DNA from: Methylobacterium brachiatum
GTDB taxonomy: Bacteria > Pseudomonadota > Alphaproteobacteria > Rhizobiales > Beijerinckiaceae
Direction of reading: 5' to 3'
NCBI RefSeq assembly: GCF_020523825.1
Contig: NZ_JAJALK010000013.1
Span: 62,001 to 126,000, forward strand
DNA length: 64,000 nucleotides
Shown here: in pieces, positions 53,296-60,103 of the stretch
Numbering within the stretch: the stretch's first letter is position 1
How the letters are laid out: the number at the start of each line of letters is the position of its first letter
Translations under genes and position numbers: made by a program
Notes under the pieces: generated by a model
Database searches by the model: none
Seen by the model: only the letters and a program-made list of their open reading frames with translations
What the model was told of the DNA's origin: nothing

Positions 53296-53688
53296 TCACA
53301 ATCTGTCTCGCACTCTCTTGAGGAAGGCTCTGAGTTCGGCGCCATCGTAGAACACGATGTCTGCCTCCGACGACCACCACAGCTTTCGCAGTTCCTCGTC
53401 CGAGACATCGTCCTGCGTGAGGGTGTCAAGATAGGCTTTCAGGCGGCCTCGTTCGGTTTCGTCCTTGAAAGGGGAAAGAATCCATTGAATTACCGCGTCT
53501 TCAGTAGAAAAATCCTCCATAAGATCTTGGTGGAATTGACGTGTGAATGTGTCAAATTCTGACGATTTTACCGACGGACGTGAAGCCGATTGGATGATGA
53601 TTTCAGGGCGGAAGGCTTGTTTTAAAATATCGACTTCATCAGTATTGAGCTTAGTAAATACAACAATTAGAAAAAATAACATGATCAT
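53296..53688 (-). CDS. CdiI-like immunity protein 2
   Basis: A 130-residue protein whose residues 44-130 match the CdiI immunity fold of its neighbour: EFDTFTRQFHQDLMEDFSTEDAVI, FKDETERGRLKAYLDTL, DEELRKLWWSSEADI and ELRAFLKRVRDRL. It also has a 43-residue N-terminal extension starting with a hydrophobic MIMLFFLIVVF, absent from the other copies, which may anchor it to the membrane or be a relic of a fusion. An AGGAT site precedes ATG 53688. It lies 15 bases after immunity gene 1. Its AT-rich 5' end contrasts with the chromosome. Confidence 0.75.
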   Translation of the reverse strand: MIMLFFLIVVFTKLNTDEVDILKQAFRPEIIIQSASRPSVKSSEFDTFTRQFHQDLMEDFSTEDAVIQWILSPFKDETERGRLKAYLDTLTQDDVSDEELRKLWWSSEADIVFYDGAELRAFLKRVRDRL

Positions 53689-53703
53689 TCAGATATCCTA
53701 TAA

Positions 53704-53979
53704 TCATAATCGATCGCGAATATTATTAAGCAACAATCTTAGTGGCGGTGCAGAATGGAACAACCAATGCGCTTTTGAGTCGTTCCAGATATCCAATAAT
53801 TCCTTGCCGTCGAAATCATCGCTTGTGATAAGAGATAGATAATCACGCAGAGATAAACGGCGCTCTTGCGAAAACGGCTCTATGACAAATTCCAAAAGTT
53901 CCGCTTCCGTGCTAAAAATTAGATCGACATCTTGAAAAAAGCGTTCGGTCAATTCGTCGAACTCTGGATGTGTAGCCAT
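53704..53979 (-). CDS. CdiI-like immunity protein 1, cognate to the RNase toxin
   Basis: A 91-residue acidic protein: MATHPEFDELTERFFQDVDL, then FSQERRLSLRDYLSLI, GKELLDIWNDSKAHW and LRLLLNNIRDRL. This order (N-terminal F..L...FfQD helix, central RxxLxxYL, EL..W..S, C-terminal LR..L..IRD.L) matches CdiI-type immunity proteins. Its ribosome site (GAAGGAGA) is embedded in the last codons of the toxin, and its ATG lies one base past the toxin stop. Translation is therefore coupled, the normal layout for toxin and cognate antidote. It should bind and block the toxin in the cytoplasm. Confidence 0.8.
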   Translation of the reverse strand: MATHPEFDELTERFFQDVDLIFSTEAELLEFVIEPFSQERRLSLRDYLSLITSDDFDGKELLDIWNDSKAHWLFHSAPPLRLLLNNIRDRL

Positions 53980-53980
53980 A

Positions 53981-54634
53981 TTAATCTCCTTCATTGTAAG
54001 GAAACGCTGATTGTACGTGATAACCTCGCGACGACCGTCGATCGCGGACTATGTATATGGCTACGCCATACGTATTTCTCATGTACATCACGCCATCTTT
54101 GGTAATGTATGCCTCGCGGCCAGTTCGATATCCGAACCGCGTTGTAAAGTAGGCGCGGTCTTTCTCCCCAGATGCCACTCCATCAACGCGCTGGGCGTTG
54201 ATTTCCAACGTTCGATTAACGAGGTCGTTAGCTGACTCTCGGGAGTCGAACGAGCCGTCGCGTTGCAGTCCGCCATGAGCCAACAGGTTTCCCCATTGGC
54301 TCTTCCGCACGCGTTCCATCATCTCTTCGTCGGTCTTTCCGACGTGTGACTCAATTGTATGTCCCCCGAGTTTTTCCTCTTCTTCTAAAACTACGTTATA
54401 TTGATATTTATCTTTGTTGCTGACATTATATATGTGCGCTGTGTTGTCGTTCTCAGACCGAACTGAACCGTCGTCACTCGTCCACTGTCCCCCGTCCGGA
54501 TGTCCGGCGGGGACCCGCGGTTGGCCGGGATTGTAGGCGCGAAAGACGAGGCTGAGTCGAAGCAGCTTTACCTCAACACTGAGAGCTGCCAGCTGCCACC
54601 GGAACCGGGTGACGACGATCTCTTTCGTGACCAT
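53981..54634 (-). CDS. RNase A-fold polymorphic toxin (CdiA-CT-like)
   Basis: A 217-residue protein with three parts. Residues 1-30 are a helical lead. Residues 34-53 are YNPGQPRVPAGHPDGGQWTS, a linker often found in front of toxin domains in alphaproteobacteria. Residues about 88-217 are an RNase A-like CdiA C-terminal toxin domain: LGGHTIESHVGKTDEEMMERV (H92, H97, K100), a central FDSRESANDLVNRTLEIN helix, and the final GYHVQSAFPYN strand with H206. Such domains cleave RNA in competing cells. There is no signal peptide, TpsA or PAAR delivery region. Codon use is AT-rich. It is followed by the immunity gene, one base after its stop. Confidence 0.8.
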   Translation of the reverse strand: MVTKEIVVTRFRWQLAALSVEVKLLRLSLVFRAYNPGQPRVPAGHPDGGQWTSDDGSVRSENDNTAHIYNVSNKDKYQYNVVLEEEEKLGGHTIESHVGKTDEEMMERVRKSQWGNLLAHGGLQRDGSFDSRESANDLVNRTLEINAQRVDGVASGEKDRAYFTTRFGYRTGREAYITKDGVMYMRNTYGVAIYIVRDRRSSRGYHVQSAFPYNEGD

Positions 54635-54660
54635 GAATCACCCCGCCTGCGACCGGGTCA

Positions 54661-54688
54661 TTCATAGGCTAATAATCTTATTTGTCAA
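54661..54688 (-). promoter_or_regulatory. Sigma-70-type promoter of the toxin operon
   Basis: On the minus strand a consensus -35 TTGACA (54683-54688) is separated by 16 bases from TATGAA (54661-54666), 27 bases before the toxin start codon. This is closer to the general bacterial consensus than is usual in this chromosome, in keeping with an acquired gene. It lies downstream of the glnA terminator hairpin, so the toxin appears to have its own transcript. Confidence 0.55.
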
Positions 54689-54762
54689 GCTTGTTCTTGT
54701 TTTGTTCGACAATCGACTTTGGAGTAGGCCACGGGCGATTCCACCTCACCTCTCACAGTCGA

Positions 54763-54785
54763 GGGCCGGGCGTCACGCCCGGCCC
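54763..54785 (-). terminator. Hairpin after glnA
   Basis: A perfect 10-bp stem (GGGCCGGGCG at 54763-54772 and CGCCCGGCCC at 54776-54785) with a TCA loop starts 10 bases after the glnA stop. It has no T-run. Confidence 0.65.
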
Positions 54786-54794
54786 CCTCTCACA

Positions 54795-56204
54795 TCACAG
54801 CGAGTAGTACTGCACGAACTCGATCGGGTGCGGGGTCATCTCGTAACGCAGCACCTCGGTCATCTTCAGCTCGATGAACGAGTCGATCTGGTCGTCCGTG
54901 AACACGCCGCCTTCCTTGAGGAAGGTCCGGTCCTTGTCGAGGCTGGTGAGCGCCTCGCGGAGCGAACCGCACACGGTCGGGATCTTCTTCAGCTCCCGGG
55001 GCGGCAGCTCGTAGAGGTCCTTGTCCATGGCCGGGCCCGGATCGATCTTGTTGCGGATGCCGTCGAGGCCGGCCATCAGCAGGGCCGAGAAGGCCAGGTA
55101 GGGGTTGGCCATCGGGTCGGGGAAGCGGACCTCGACGCGCTTGGCGTTCGGGCTCTTGGTCCACGGGATCCGGCAGGAGGCCGAGCGGTTGCGCGCCGAG
55201 TAGGCGAGCAGCACCGGCGCCTCGTAGCCCGGCACCAGCCGCTTGTAGGAATTGGTCGAGGGGTTGGTGAAGGCGTTGAGCGCCTTGGCGTGGCGGATGA
55301 TGCCGCCGATGTACCAGAGGCATTCCTGGCTGAGGCCGGCATACTTATCGCCGGCGAAGACCGGCTTGCCGTCCTTCCAGATCGACTGGTGAACGTGCAT
55401 GCCCGAGCCGTTATCGCCGTAGACCGGCTTGGGCATGAAGGTCGCCGACTTGCCGTAGCTCTGGGCGACGTTGTGGATGCAGTACTTGTAGATCTGCATG
55501 TGGTCGGCGAGCTTGGTCAGCACGTCGAACTTCATGCCGAGCTCGTGCTGGGCGCTGGCCACCTCGTGGTGGTGCTTCTCGACCTTCACGCCCATGGACT
55601 GCATCGCGGCCAGCATCTCGCCGCGCATGTCCTGGGCCGAATCCTGCGGCGGGACCGGGAAGTAGCCGCCCTTGGTCTGGACCCGGTGGCCGAGATTGCC
55701 GCCCTCGTAATCGGTGAAGCCGTTGGTCGGCAGCTCGTTCGAGTCGAGCTCGAAGCCGGTTCGGTACGGGTCGGCCGCGAACTTCACGTCGTCGAACACG
55801 AAGAACTCGGCCTCGGGGCCGACATAGATCGTGTCGCCGATCCCGGTCTGCTGCAGATAGGCCTCGGCGCGCTTGGCGGTGCCGCGGGGATCGCGCGAAT
55901 AGGGCTCGCCGGTAGCGGGCTCGAGCACGTCGCAGACGATCGACAGGGTCGAGGCCGAGAAGAACGGGTCCAGGCAGGCGGTGGACGGATCCGGCATCAG
56001 CAGCATGTCGGACTCGTTGATCGCCTTCCAGCCGGCGATCGAGGAGCCGTCGAACATCGTGCCTTCGGCGAAGATCTCGTCGTCGATGAGCGACACGTCG
56101 AACGTCACGTGCTGCCACTTGCCGCGGGGGTCTGTGAACCGGAAGTCCACGTAGCGTACGTCGTTGTCCCGGATGGTCTTCAGAACCTCGGCCGCAGTCG
56201 TCAT
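54795..56204 (-). CDS. glnA: Glutamine synthetase type I
   Basis: A 469-residue dodecameric GSI, which makes glutamine from glutamate, ammonia and ATP. Signatures include MFDGSSIAGWKAINESDMLL, the metal-binding GPEAEFFVFDDV, GSGMHVHQSIWKDGKPVF and the C-terminal KDLYELPPRELKKIPTVCGSL, whose tyrosine is the GlnE adenylylation site (Tyr397 in enterobacteria). The ATG at 56204 is chosen because GGAGG lies 9 bases before it; the ATG at 56213 would sit directly on that site. glnB, normally just upstream in alphaproteobacteria, is separated here by glnII and a small gene. The toxin operon follows. Confidence 0.96.
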   Translation of the reverse strand: MTTAAEVLKTIRDNDVRYVDFRFTDPRGKWQHVTFDVSLIDDEIFAEGTMFDGSSIAGWKAINESDMLLMPDPSTACLDPFFSASTLSIVCDVLEPATGEPYSRDPRGTAKRAEAYLQQTGIGDTIYVGPEAEFFVFDDVKFAADPYRTGFELDSNELPTNGFTDYEGGNLGHRVQTKGGYFPVPPQDSAQDMRGEMLAAMQSMGVKVEKHHHEVASAQHELGMKFDVLTKLADHMQIYKYCIHNVAQSYGKSATFMPKPVYGDNGSGMHVHQSIWKDGKPVFAGDKYAGLSQECLWYIGGIIRHAKALNAFTNPSTNSYKRLVPGYEAPVLLAYSARNRSASCRIPWTKSPNAKRVEVRFPDPMANPYLAFSALLMAGLDGIRNKIDPGPAMDKDLYELPPRELKKIPTVCGSLREALTSLDKDRTFLKEGGVFTDDQIDSFIELKMTEVLRYEMTPHPIEFVQYYSL

Positions 56205-56544
56205 CGTGGGCATCCTCCAGGAAAGGCGTCGGGGATTCTCGCGCGGGGCGTCCACCTTGGGTCGGGCCGCACCGGCCGCGCCGCTTGATATCCGTCGCGG
56301 GGCCGCCTTGCCACCCGGGCAGACGGGGAATCGCTCACGGAGCGAGAGGTTTGGCCCATGCGGGCCGCGCGCTCTCGATAGCGTGAACGCCGTTCGGAGG
56401 GAATTGGCCCCATCCGGGGTCCGGCGAGGCGGTTTCTGGCATGCTCCATGCAAAGGCGGCAGCGGCCGTCGAGGCGGCGGCAAGCCGTTCGCGTCGCCCG
56501 GGATTTGACCAGGTCGCGCATCGACAACGGACGAGAGAACCGGA
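56205..56544. promoter_or_regulatory. Divergent glnA-glnII promoter region
   Basis: This 340-base region separates divergent glnA and glnII and must hold both promoters. The clearest element is the sigma-54-type site at 56437-56452 facing glnII. No promoter for glnA was recognised with confidence and no gene is seen here. Confidence 0.5.
56437..56452 (+). promoter_or_regulatory. Candidate sigma-54 promoter of glnII
   Basis: TGGCATGCTCCATGCA has the invariant GG and GC dinucleotides exactly ten bases apart, as required for RpoN (-24/-12) promoters, and lies 92 bases before the glnII ATG. Rhizobial glnII genes are known to be NtrC/RpoN-dependent. A clear NtrC-binding dyad was not identified upstream. 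Confidence 0.6.
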
Positions 56545-57579
56545 ATGACGAAATATAAGCTCGAGTATATATGGCTCGACGGGTACACGCCGGTCCCGAA
56601 TCTGCGCGGCAAGACGCAGATCAAGGAATTCGACAGCTTCCCGACCCTCGACCAGCTCCCGATGTGGGGCTTCGACGGCTCGTCCACGAAGCAGGCCGAG
56701 GGCGGCAGCTCCGACTGCATGCTCAAGCCCGTGCGCCACTTCCCCGACCCGGCCCGCAAGAACGGCGTCCTGGTCCTGTGCGAAGTGATGATGCCGGACG
56801 GCAAGACCCCGCACGAGTCCAACAAGCGCGCCACCATCCTGGATGACGCCGGGGCCTGGTTCGGCTTCGAGCAGGAGTACTTCCTGTACAAGGACGGCCG
56901 CCCGCTCGGCTTCCCGGCCAGCGGCTTCCCGGCCCCGCAGGGCCCGTACTACACCGGCGTCGGCTATTCGAATGTCGGCGACGTCGCCCGCAAGATCGTC
57001 GAGGAGCATCTCGACCTCTGCCTCGACGCCGGCATCAACCACGAGGGCATCAACGCCGAGGTGGCCAAGGGCCAGTGGGAATTCCAGATCTTCGGCAAGG
57101 GCTCCAAGAAGGCCGCCGACGAGATGTGGATGGCCCGCTACCTCCTGCAGCGCCTGTGCGAGAAATACGGCATCGACGTCGAGTACCATTGCAAGCCGCT
57201 CGGCGACACCGACTGGAACGGCTCGGGCATGCACTGCAACTTCTCGACCGCGTTCATGCGTGAGCACGGCGGCAAGGCCTATTTCGAGAAGCTCATGGAG
57301 GCGTTCAAGAACGCCCGCGAGGACCACATCGCGGTCTACGGCCCGGACAACCACATGCGGCTGACCGGCAAGCACGAGACCGCCTCGATCCACGAATTCT
57401 CGTACGGCGTGGCCGACCGCGGCGCCTCGATCCGCGTGCCCCACTCCTTCGTGAACAACAACTACAAGGGCTATCTGGAGGATCGCCGCCCGAACTCGCA
57501 GGGCGACCCCTACCAGATCGCCTCGCAGGTGCTGAAGACGATCTCTTCGGTGCCGACCGAGGCCGCTGTCGCCGCCTAA
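56545..57579 (+). CDS. glnII: Glutamine synthetase type II (eukaryotic type)
   Basis: A 344-residue octameric GSII. MTKYKLEYIWLDGYTPVPNLRGKT is the family N-terminus, followed by LPMWGFDGSSTKQAEGGSSDCML, the catalytic WFGFEQEYFL, the ATP-binding KPLGDTDWNGSGMHCNFST and the C-terminal RRPNSQGDPYQIASQVL. Unlike GSI it is not adenylylated; in rhizobia it is induced under nitrogen limitation. A second GS lies immediately divergent (glnA), and a GstI/DUF2735-like gene converges on it, giving a compact set for ammonia assimilation. Confidence 0.97.
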   Translation: MTKYKLEYIWLDGYTPVPNLRGKTQIKEFDSFPTLDQLPMWGFDGSSTKQAEGGSSDCMLKPVRHFPDPARKNGVLVLCEVMMPDGKTPHESNKRATILDDAGAWFGFEQEYFLYKDGRPLGFPASGFPAPQGPYYTGVGYSNVGDVARKIVEEHLDLCLDAGINHEGINAEVAKGQWEFQIFGKGSKKAADEMWMARYLLQRLCEKYGIDVEYHCKPLGDTDWNGSGMHCNFSTAFMREHGGKAYFEKLMEAFKNAREDHIAVYGPDNHMRLTGKHETASIHEFSYGVADRGASIRVPHSFVNNNYKGYLEDRRPNSQGDPYQIASQVLKTISSVPTEAAVAA

Positions 57580-57619
57580 GGCGGAACGGGAGCCTCGGCC
57601 TTCCGATGAGACGTTCCGG

Positions 57620-57641
57620 AGCCGGGCCCGCGCGCCCGGCT
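57620..57641. terminator. Bidirectional hairpin between glnII and the DUF2735 gene
   Basis: An 8-bp perfect stem (AGCCGGGC and GCCCGGCT, loop CCGCGC) lies between the convergent glnII and DUF2735-type genes. It can serve both, without a long T-run. Confidence 0.55.
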
Positions 57642-57650
57642 TCGCCGTCT

Positions 57651-57827
57651 TCACGTCCGGCGCGGGCGCTCGTCGTCGCGGATCGCGGCCTCGTGGTACC
57701 AGGCGCCGCCGAAGCTCGGCATCGGCGCGGGCTTGGCCTTCTCCGCCGCCCGCGGTGCCGGTCGGGCGCGCCGGAACGCCGACAATTCATAGATCTTGGC
57801 GGTGTCACGCCCGTCGGTTCCGGCCAT
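57651..57827 (-). CDS. DUF2735/GstI-like small protein
   Basis: A 58-residue protein: the MAGTDGRDTAKIYELSAF N-terminus, a basic/proline linker, and the conserved FGGAWYHEAAIRDDER block near the end. This two-motif pattern (SAKIYxFP… and GWYHEAAI) matches the DUF2735 family. As recalled, Rhizobium GstI, a small inhibitor of glutamine synthetase expression encoded next to glnII, belongs to this kind of protein. AGGAGG lies 8 bases before ATG 57827. It converges with glnII, whereas Rhizobium gstI is divergent from it. The regulatory role here is an inference. Confidence 0.7.
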   Translation of the reverse strand: MAGTDGRDTAKIYELSAFRRARPAPRAAEKAKPAPMPSFGGAWYHEAAIRDDERPRRT

Positions 57828-58031
57828 CACATGGTCCTCCTGAATGGATTCGAGGCGGCCGATCGGCCGTCCGTTCCAGAGGATGTGGGGTTGCCGGCGC
57901 AACACTCCATGCCCTGGCACGTCGATGCCGGACATTCGTGCAGCGTGAATTCTTAGGCAGGACGGTGGCGGAGCAGGAAAACGCCCGCGCGGGACGTCGG
58001 AATGCTGGTCGCTTCCGGGATCAGGGCACAA

Positions 58032-58059
58032 GATCCGCCGGCGCGAAGCCGCGCGGATC
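58032..58059 (-). terminator. Hairpin after glnB
   Basis: A 7-bp stem (GATCCGC at 58032-58038, GCGGATC at 58053-58059) lies 5 bases after the glnB stop on the minus strand; it has no T-run. Confidence 0.45.
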
Positions 58060-58064
58060 AGCCG

Positions 58065-58403
58065 TCAGATCGCGTCGGTGCCGGTCTCGCCGGTGCGGAT
58101 GCGGATCGCTTCTTCGATCGTCGAGACGAAGATTTTGCCGTCGCCGATGCGGCCGGTCTGGGCCGACTTGCGGATCGCCTCGACGGCGCCCTCGACGAGC
58201 GCGTCCGACAGGACGATCTCGAGCTTCACCTTGGGCAGAAAGTCGACCACGTATTCGGCGCCGCGATAGAGCTCGGTATGGCCCTTCTGACGGCCAAAGC
58301 CCTTCGCCTCGATGACGGTGATGCCCTGGAGGCCGACCTCCTGGAGCGCCTCCTTCACCTCGTCGAGCTTGAAAGGCTTGATGATCGCTTCGATCTTCTT
58401 CAT
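58065..58403 (-). CDS. glnB: Nitrogen regulatory protein P-II
   Basis: A 112-residue PII protein: MKKIEAIIKPFKLDEVKEAL, the T-loop GFGRQKGHTELYRGAEYVVDFLPK with the uridylylated Tyr51, and the C-terminal GRIGDGKIFVSTIEEAIRIRTGETG. PII senses glutamine (through GlnD), 2-oxoglutarate and ADP/ATP, and controls GlnE, NtrB and ammonium uptake. In most alphaproteobacteria glnB is followed by glnA; here a DUF2735 gene and opposite-strand glnII intervene. A candidate sigma-54 promoter precedes it. Confidence 0.97.
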   Translation of the reverse strand: MKKIEAIIKPFKLDEVKEALQEVGLQGITVIEAKGFGRQKGHTELYRGAEYVVDFLPKVKLEIVLSDALVEGAVEAIRKSAQTGRIGDGKIFVSTIEEAIRIRTGETGTDAI

Positions 58404-58481
58404 GCCGCTCGGGCCTGCGCTGCGCTGCCGGATATTTCTAACATCGTCGTGAAGCCTCCGCCACGCCGTTTTCGCGACGGG

Positions 58482-58497
58482 CGCCACGTTAGTGCCC
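58482..58497 (-). promoter_or_regulatory. Candidate sigma-54 promoter of glnB
   Basis: On the minus strand GGGCACTAACGTGGCG has GG and GC ten bases apart with GGCAC at the -24 position, about 80 bases before the glnB ATG. glnB promoters under NtrC/RpoN control are known in related bacteria. The match at -12 (TGGC rather than TTGC) is imperfect. Confidence 0.45.
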
Positions 58498-58597
58498 ATT
58501 CGGCGCGCAGGCTACGCACATCCTTCGGGCTTTCGATGAATTTGTGGCGCATTTTTAATCACCGGTGTTCGGTGCACGGGCAGACGTGGAGATGAGC

Positions 58598-60103
58598 ATG
58601 CGGGTGCTGACGGTCGCGGCGATGCGGCAGGTCGATGCGGCGGCGATCGCGGGGGGGGTACCGGGCATCCGGCTGATGGAGGCGGCCGGGGCCGCGGTCG
58701 CCGGGCGCGCCGCCGCGCGGCTGCCGGCGGGCGGGCGGGTCGTGGTCCTGTGCGGACCCGGCAACAATGGCGGCGACGGGTTCGTGGCCGCGCGGCTGCT
58801 GGCCGAGCGCGGCTATGCGATCGACCTGTTCCTGCTCGGCGAGCGCGCGGCGCTGACGGGCGACGCCGCCCTCGCGGCCGAGGCCTGGACCGGTCCGGTG
58901 CACCCGGCCGCCGCCGACGCGCTGCCGTCATGTGACCTCGTGATCGATGCCTTGTTCGGCGCCGGCCTGTCGCGCGATCTCGACGGTGCGGCCCGCGCCC
59001 TGGTGGAGGCCGTGAATGCCGGCGGTGGTCCGGTGCTCGCTGTGGATGTGCCGAGCGGCGTCGACGGCGATACCGGTGCCGTGCGCGGCGTCGCGATCCG
59101 GGCCGTGGAGACCGTGACCTTCGTGGCGTTCAAGCCGGGACACCTGCTCCAGCCCGGCCGGGGCCTGTGCGGCCACCGCCATCTGGCCGATATCGGGACG
59201 GGCGCGGCGGCCTTGGAGGTCGGTCTCGGTGCCGCGACGCCACCGATCTACCGGAACGGGCCGGACCTGTGGGCGAAAACCTTTCCCCGGCTCACCGGGG
59301 AGAGCCACAAATATACACGGGGCCACGCCCTGGTCCTGTCGGGTCCGGCCACCAAGACCGGCGCGGCCCGGCTCGCCGCCCGGGGCGCCCTGCGGGTCGG
59401 GGCCGGCCTGGTCACCCTGGCCTCGCCCCAAACGGCCCTGGCCGAGAACGCCGCCCAGCTCACCGCGATCATGCTGCGCCCCTGCGAGACGGCGGACGAC
59501 CTCGACGATCTGCTCACCGACGAGCGGCTCAACGTCGTGCTGGCCGGCCCGGGCCTCGGCACCGGCGAGCCGACCCGTGAGCGCGTCGCGGTGGCCGCGG
59601 CTGCCGGGCGCAGCCTCGTGCTCGACGCCGACGCGCTGACGAGCTTTGCCGGACAGGCGCCGCTGCTCGCCGCCCATCTCGCGGATGGCGACGCGCAGGC
59701 GGTGCTCACGCCGCATGAAGGCGAGTTCGCACGGCTGTTCAAAGGGACGGAAGCTACCGCCGAGGGGGCCGACAAGGTCGCCCGCACCCGCGCCGCCGCC
59801 GCGCTCATCGGCGCCGTCGTGGTTCTGAAGGGATCCGACACCGTGATCGCGAGTCCCGACGGGCGCGCCGCGATCAACGATCACGGCAGCCCCTATCTCG
59901 GCACCGCAGGCTCGGGCGACGTGCTGGGCGGGCTGATCGCCGGGCTGCTGGCCCAGGGCATGCCGGCCTTCGAGGCTGCGGCGGCCGGCGTCTGGCTCCA
60001 CGGCGATGCCGGGCTCCGCCATGGGCCGGGCCTGATCGCCGAGGACATCCCGGAGCTGATGCCCGCCGCGCTCGGGAGCCTCGTCGAAGCCGGGCTCAGG
60101 TAA
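58598..60103 (+). CDS. nnr: Bifunctional NAD(P)H-hydrate epimerase/ADP-dependent dehydratase
   Basis: A 501-residue two-domain repair enzyme. The N-domain (1-210, epimerase/YjeF_N) has RLMEAAGAAVAGRA and the NAD(P)HX-binding VVLCGPGNNGGDGFVAARLL. The C-domain (ribokinase-like dehydratase, YjeF_C) has YTRGHALVLSGPATKTGAARLAARGALRVGAGLV and NDHGSPYLGTAGSGDVLGGLIAG, the catalytic loop. It restores damaged NADH/NADPH hydrates. The ATG at 58598 is preferred because GGAG lies 7 bases before it. The 3' end overlaps the convergent cupredoxin gene by 8 bases. Confidence 0.94.
   Translation: MRVLTVAAMRQVDAAAIAGGVPGIRLMEAAGAAVAGRAAARLPAGGRVVVLCGPGNNGGDGFVAARLLAERGYAIDLFLLGERAALTGDAALAAEAWTGPVHPAAADALPSCDLVIDALFGAGLSRDLDGAARALVEAVNAGGGPVLAVDVPSGVDGDTGAVRGVAIRAVETVTFVAFKPGHLLQPGRGLCGHRHLADIGTGAAALEVGLGAATPPIYRNGPDLWAKTFPRLTGESHKYTRGHALVLSGPATKTGAARLAARGALRVGAGLVTLASPQTALAENAAQLTAIMLRPCETADDLDDLLTDERLNVVLAGPGLGTGEPTRERVAVAAAAGRSLVLDADALTSFAGQAPLLAAHLADGDAQAVLTPHEGEFARLFKGTEATAEGADKVARTRAAAALIGAVVVLKGSDTVIASPDGRAAINDHGSPYLGTAGSGDVLGGLIAGLLAQGMPAFEAAAAGVWLHGDAGLRHGPGLIAEDIPELMPAALGSLVEAGLR

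Noticed and set aside
57914..57931. TGGCAC-like site on the + strand as a sigma-54 promoter
   Set aside because: The GG and GC elements are nine, not ten, bases apart and no + strand gene follows.
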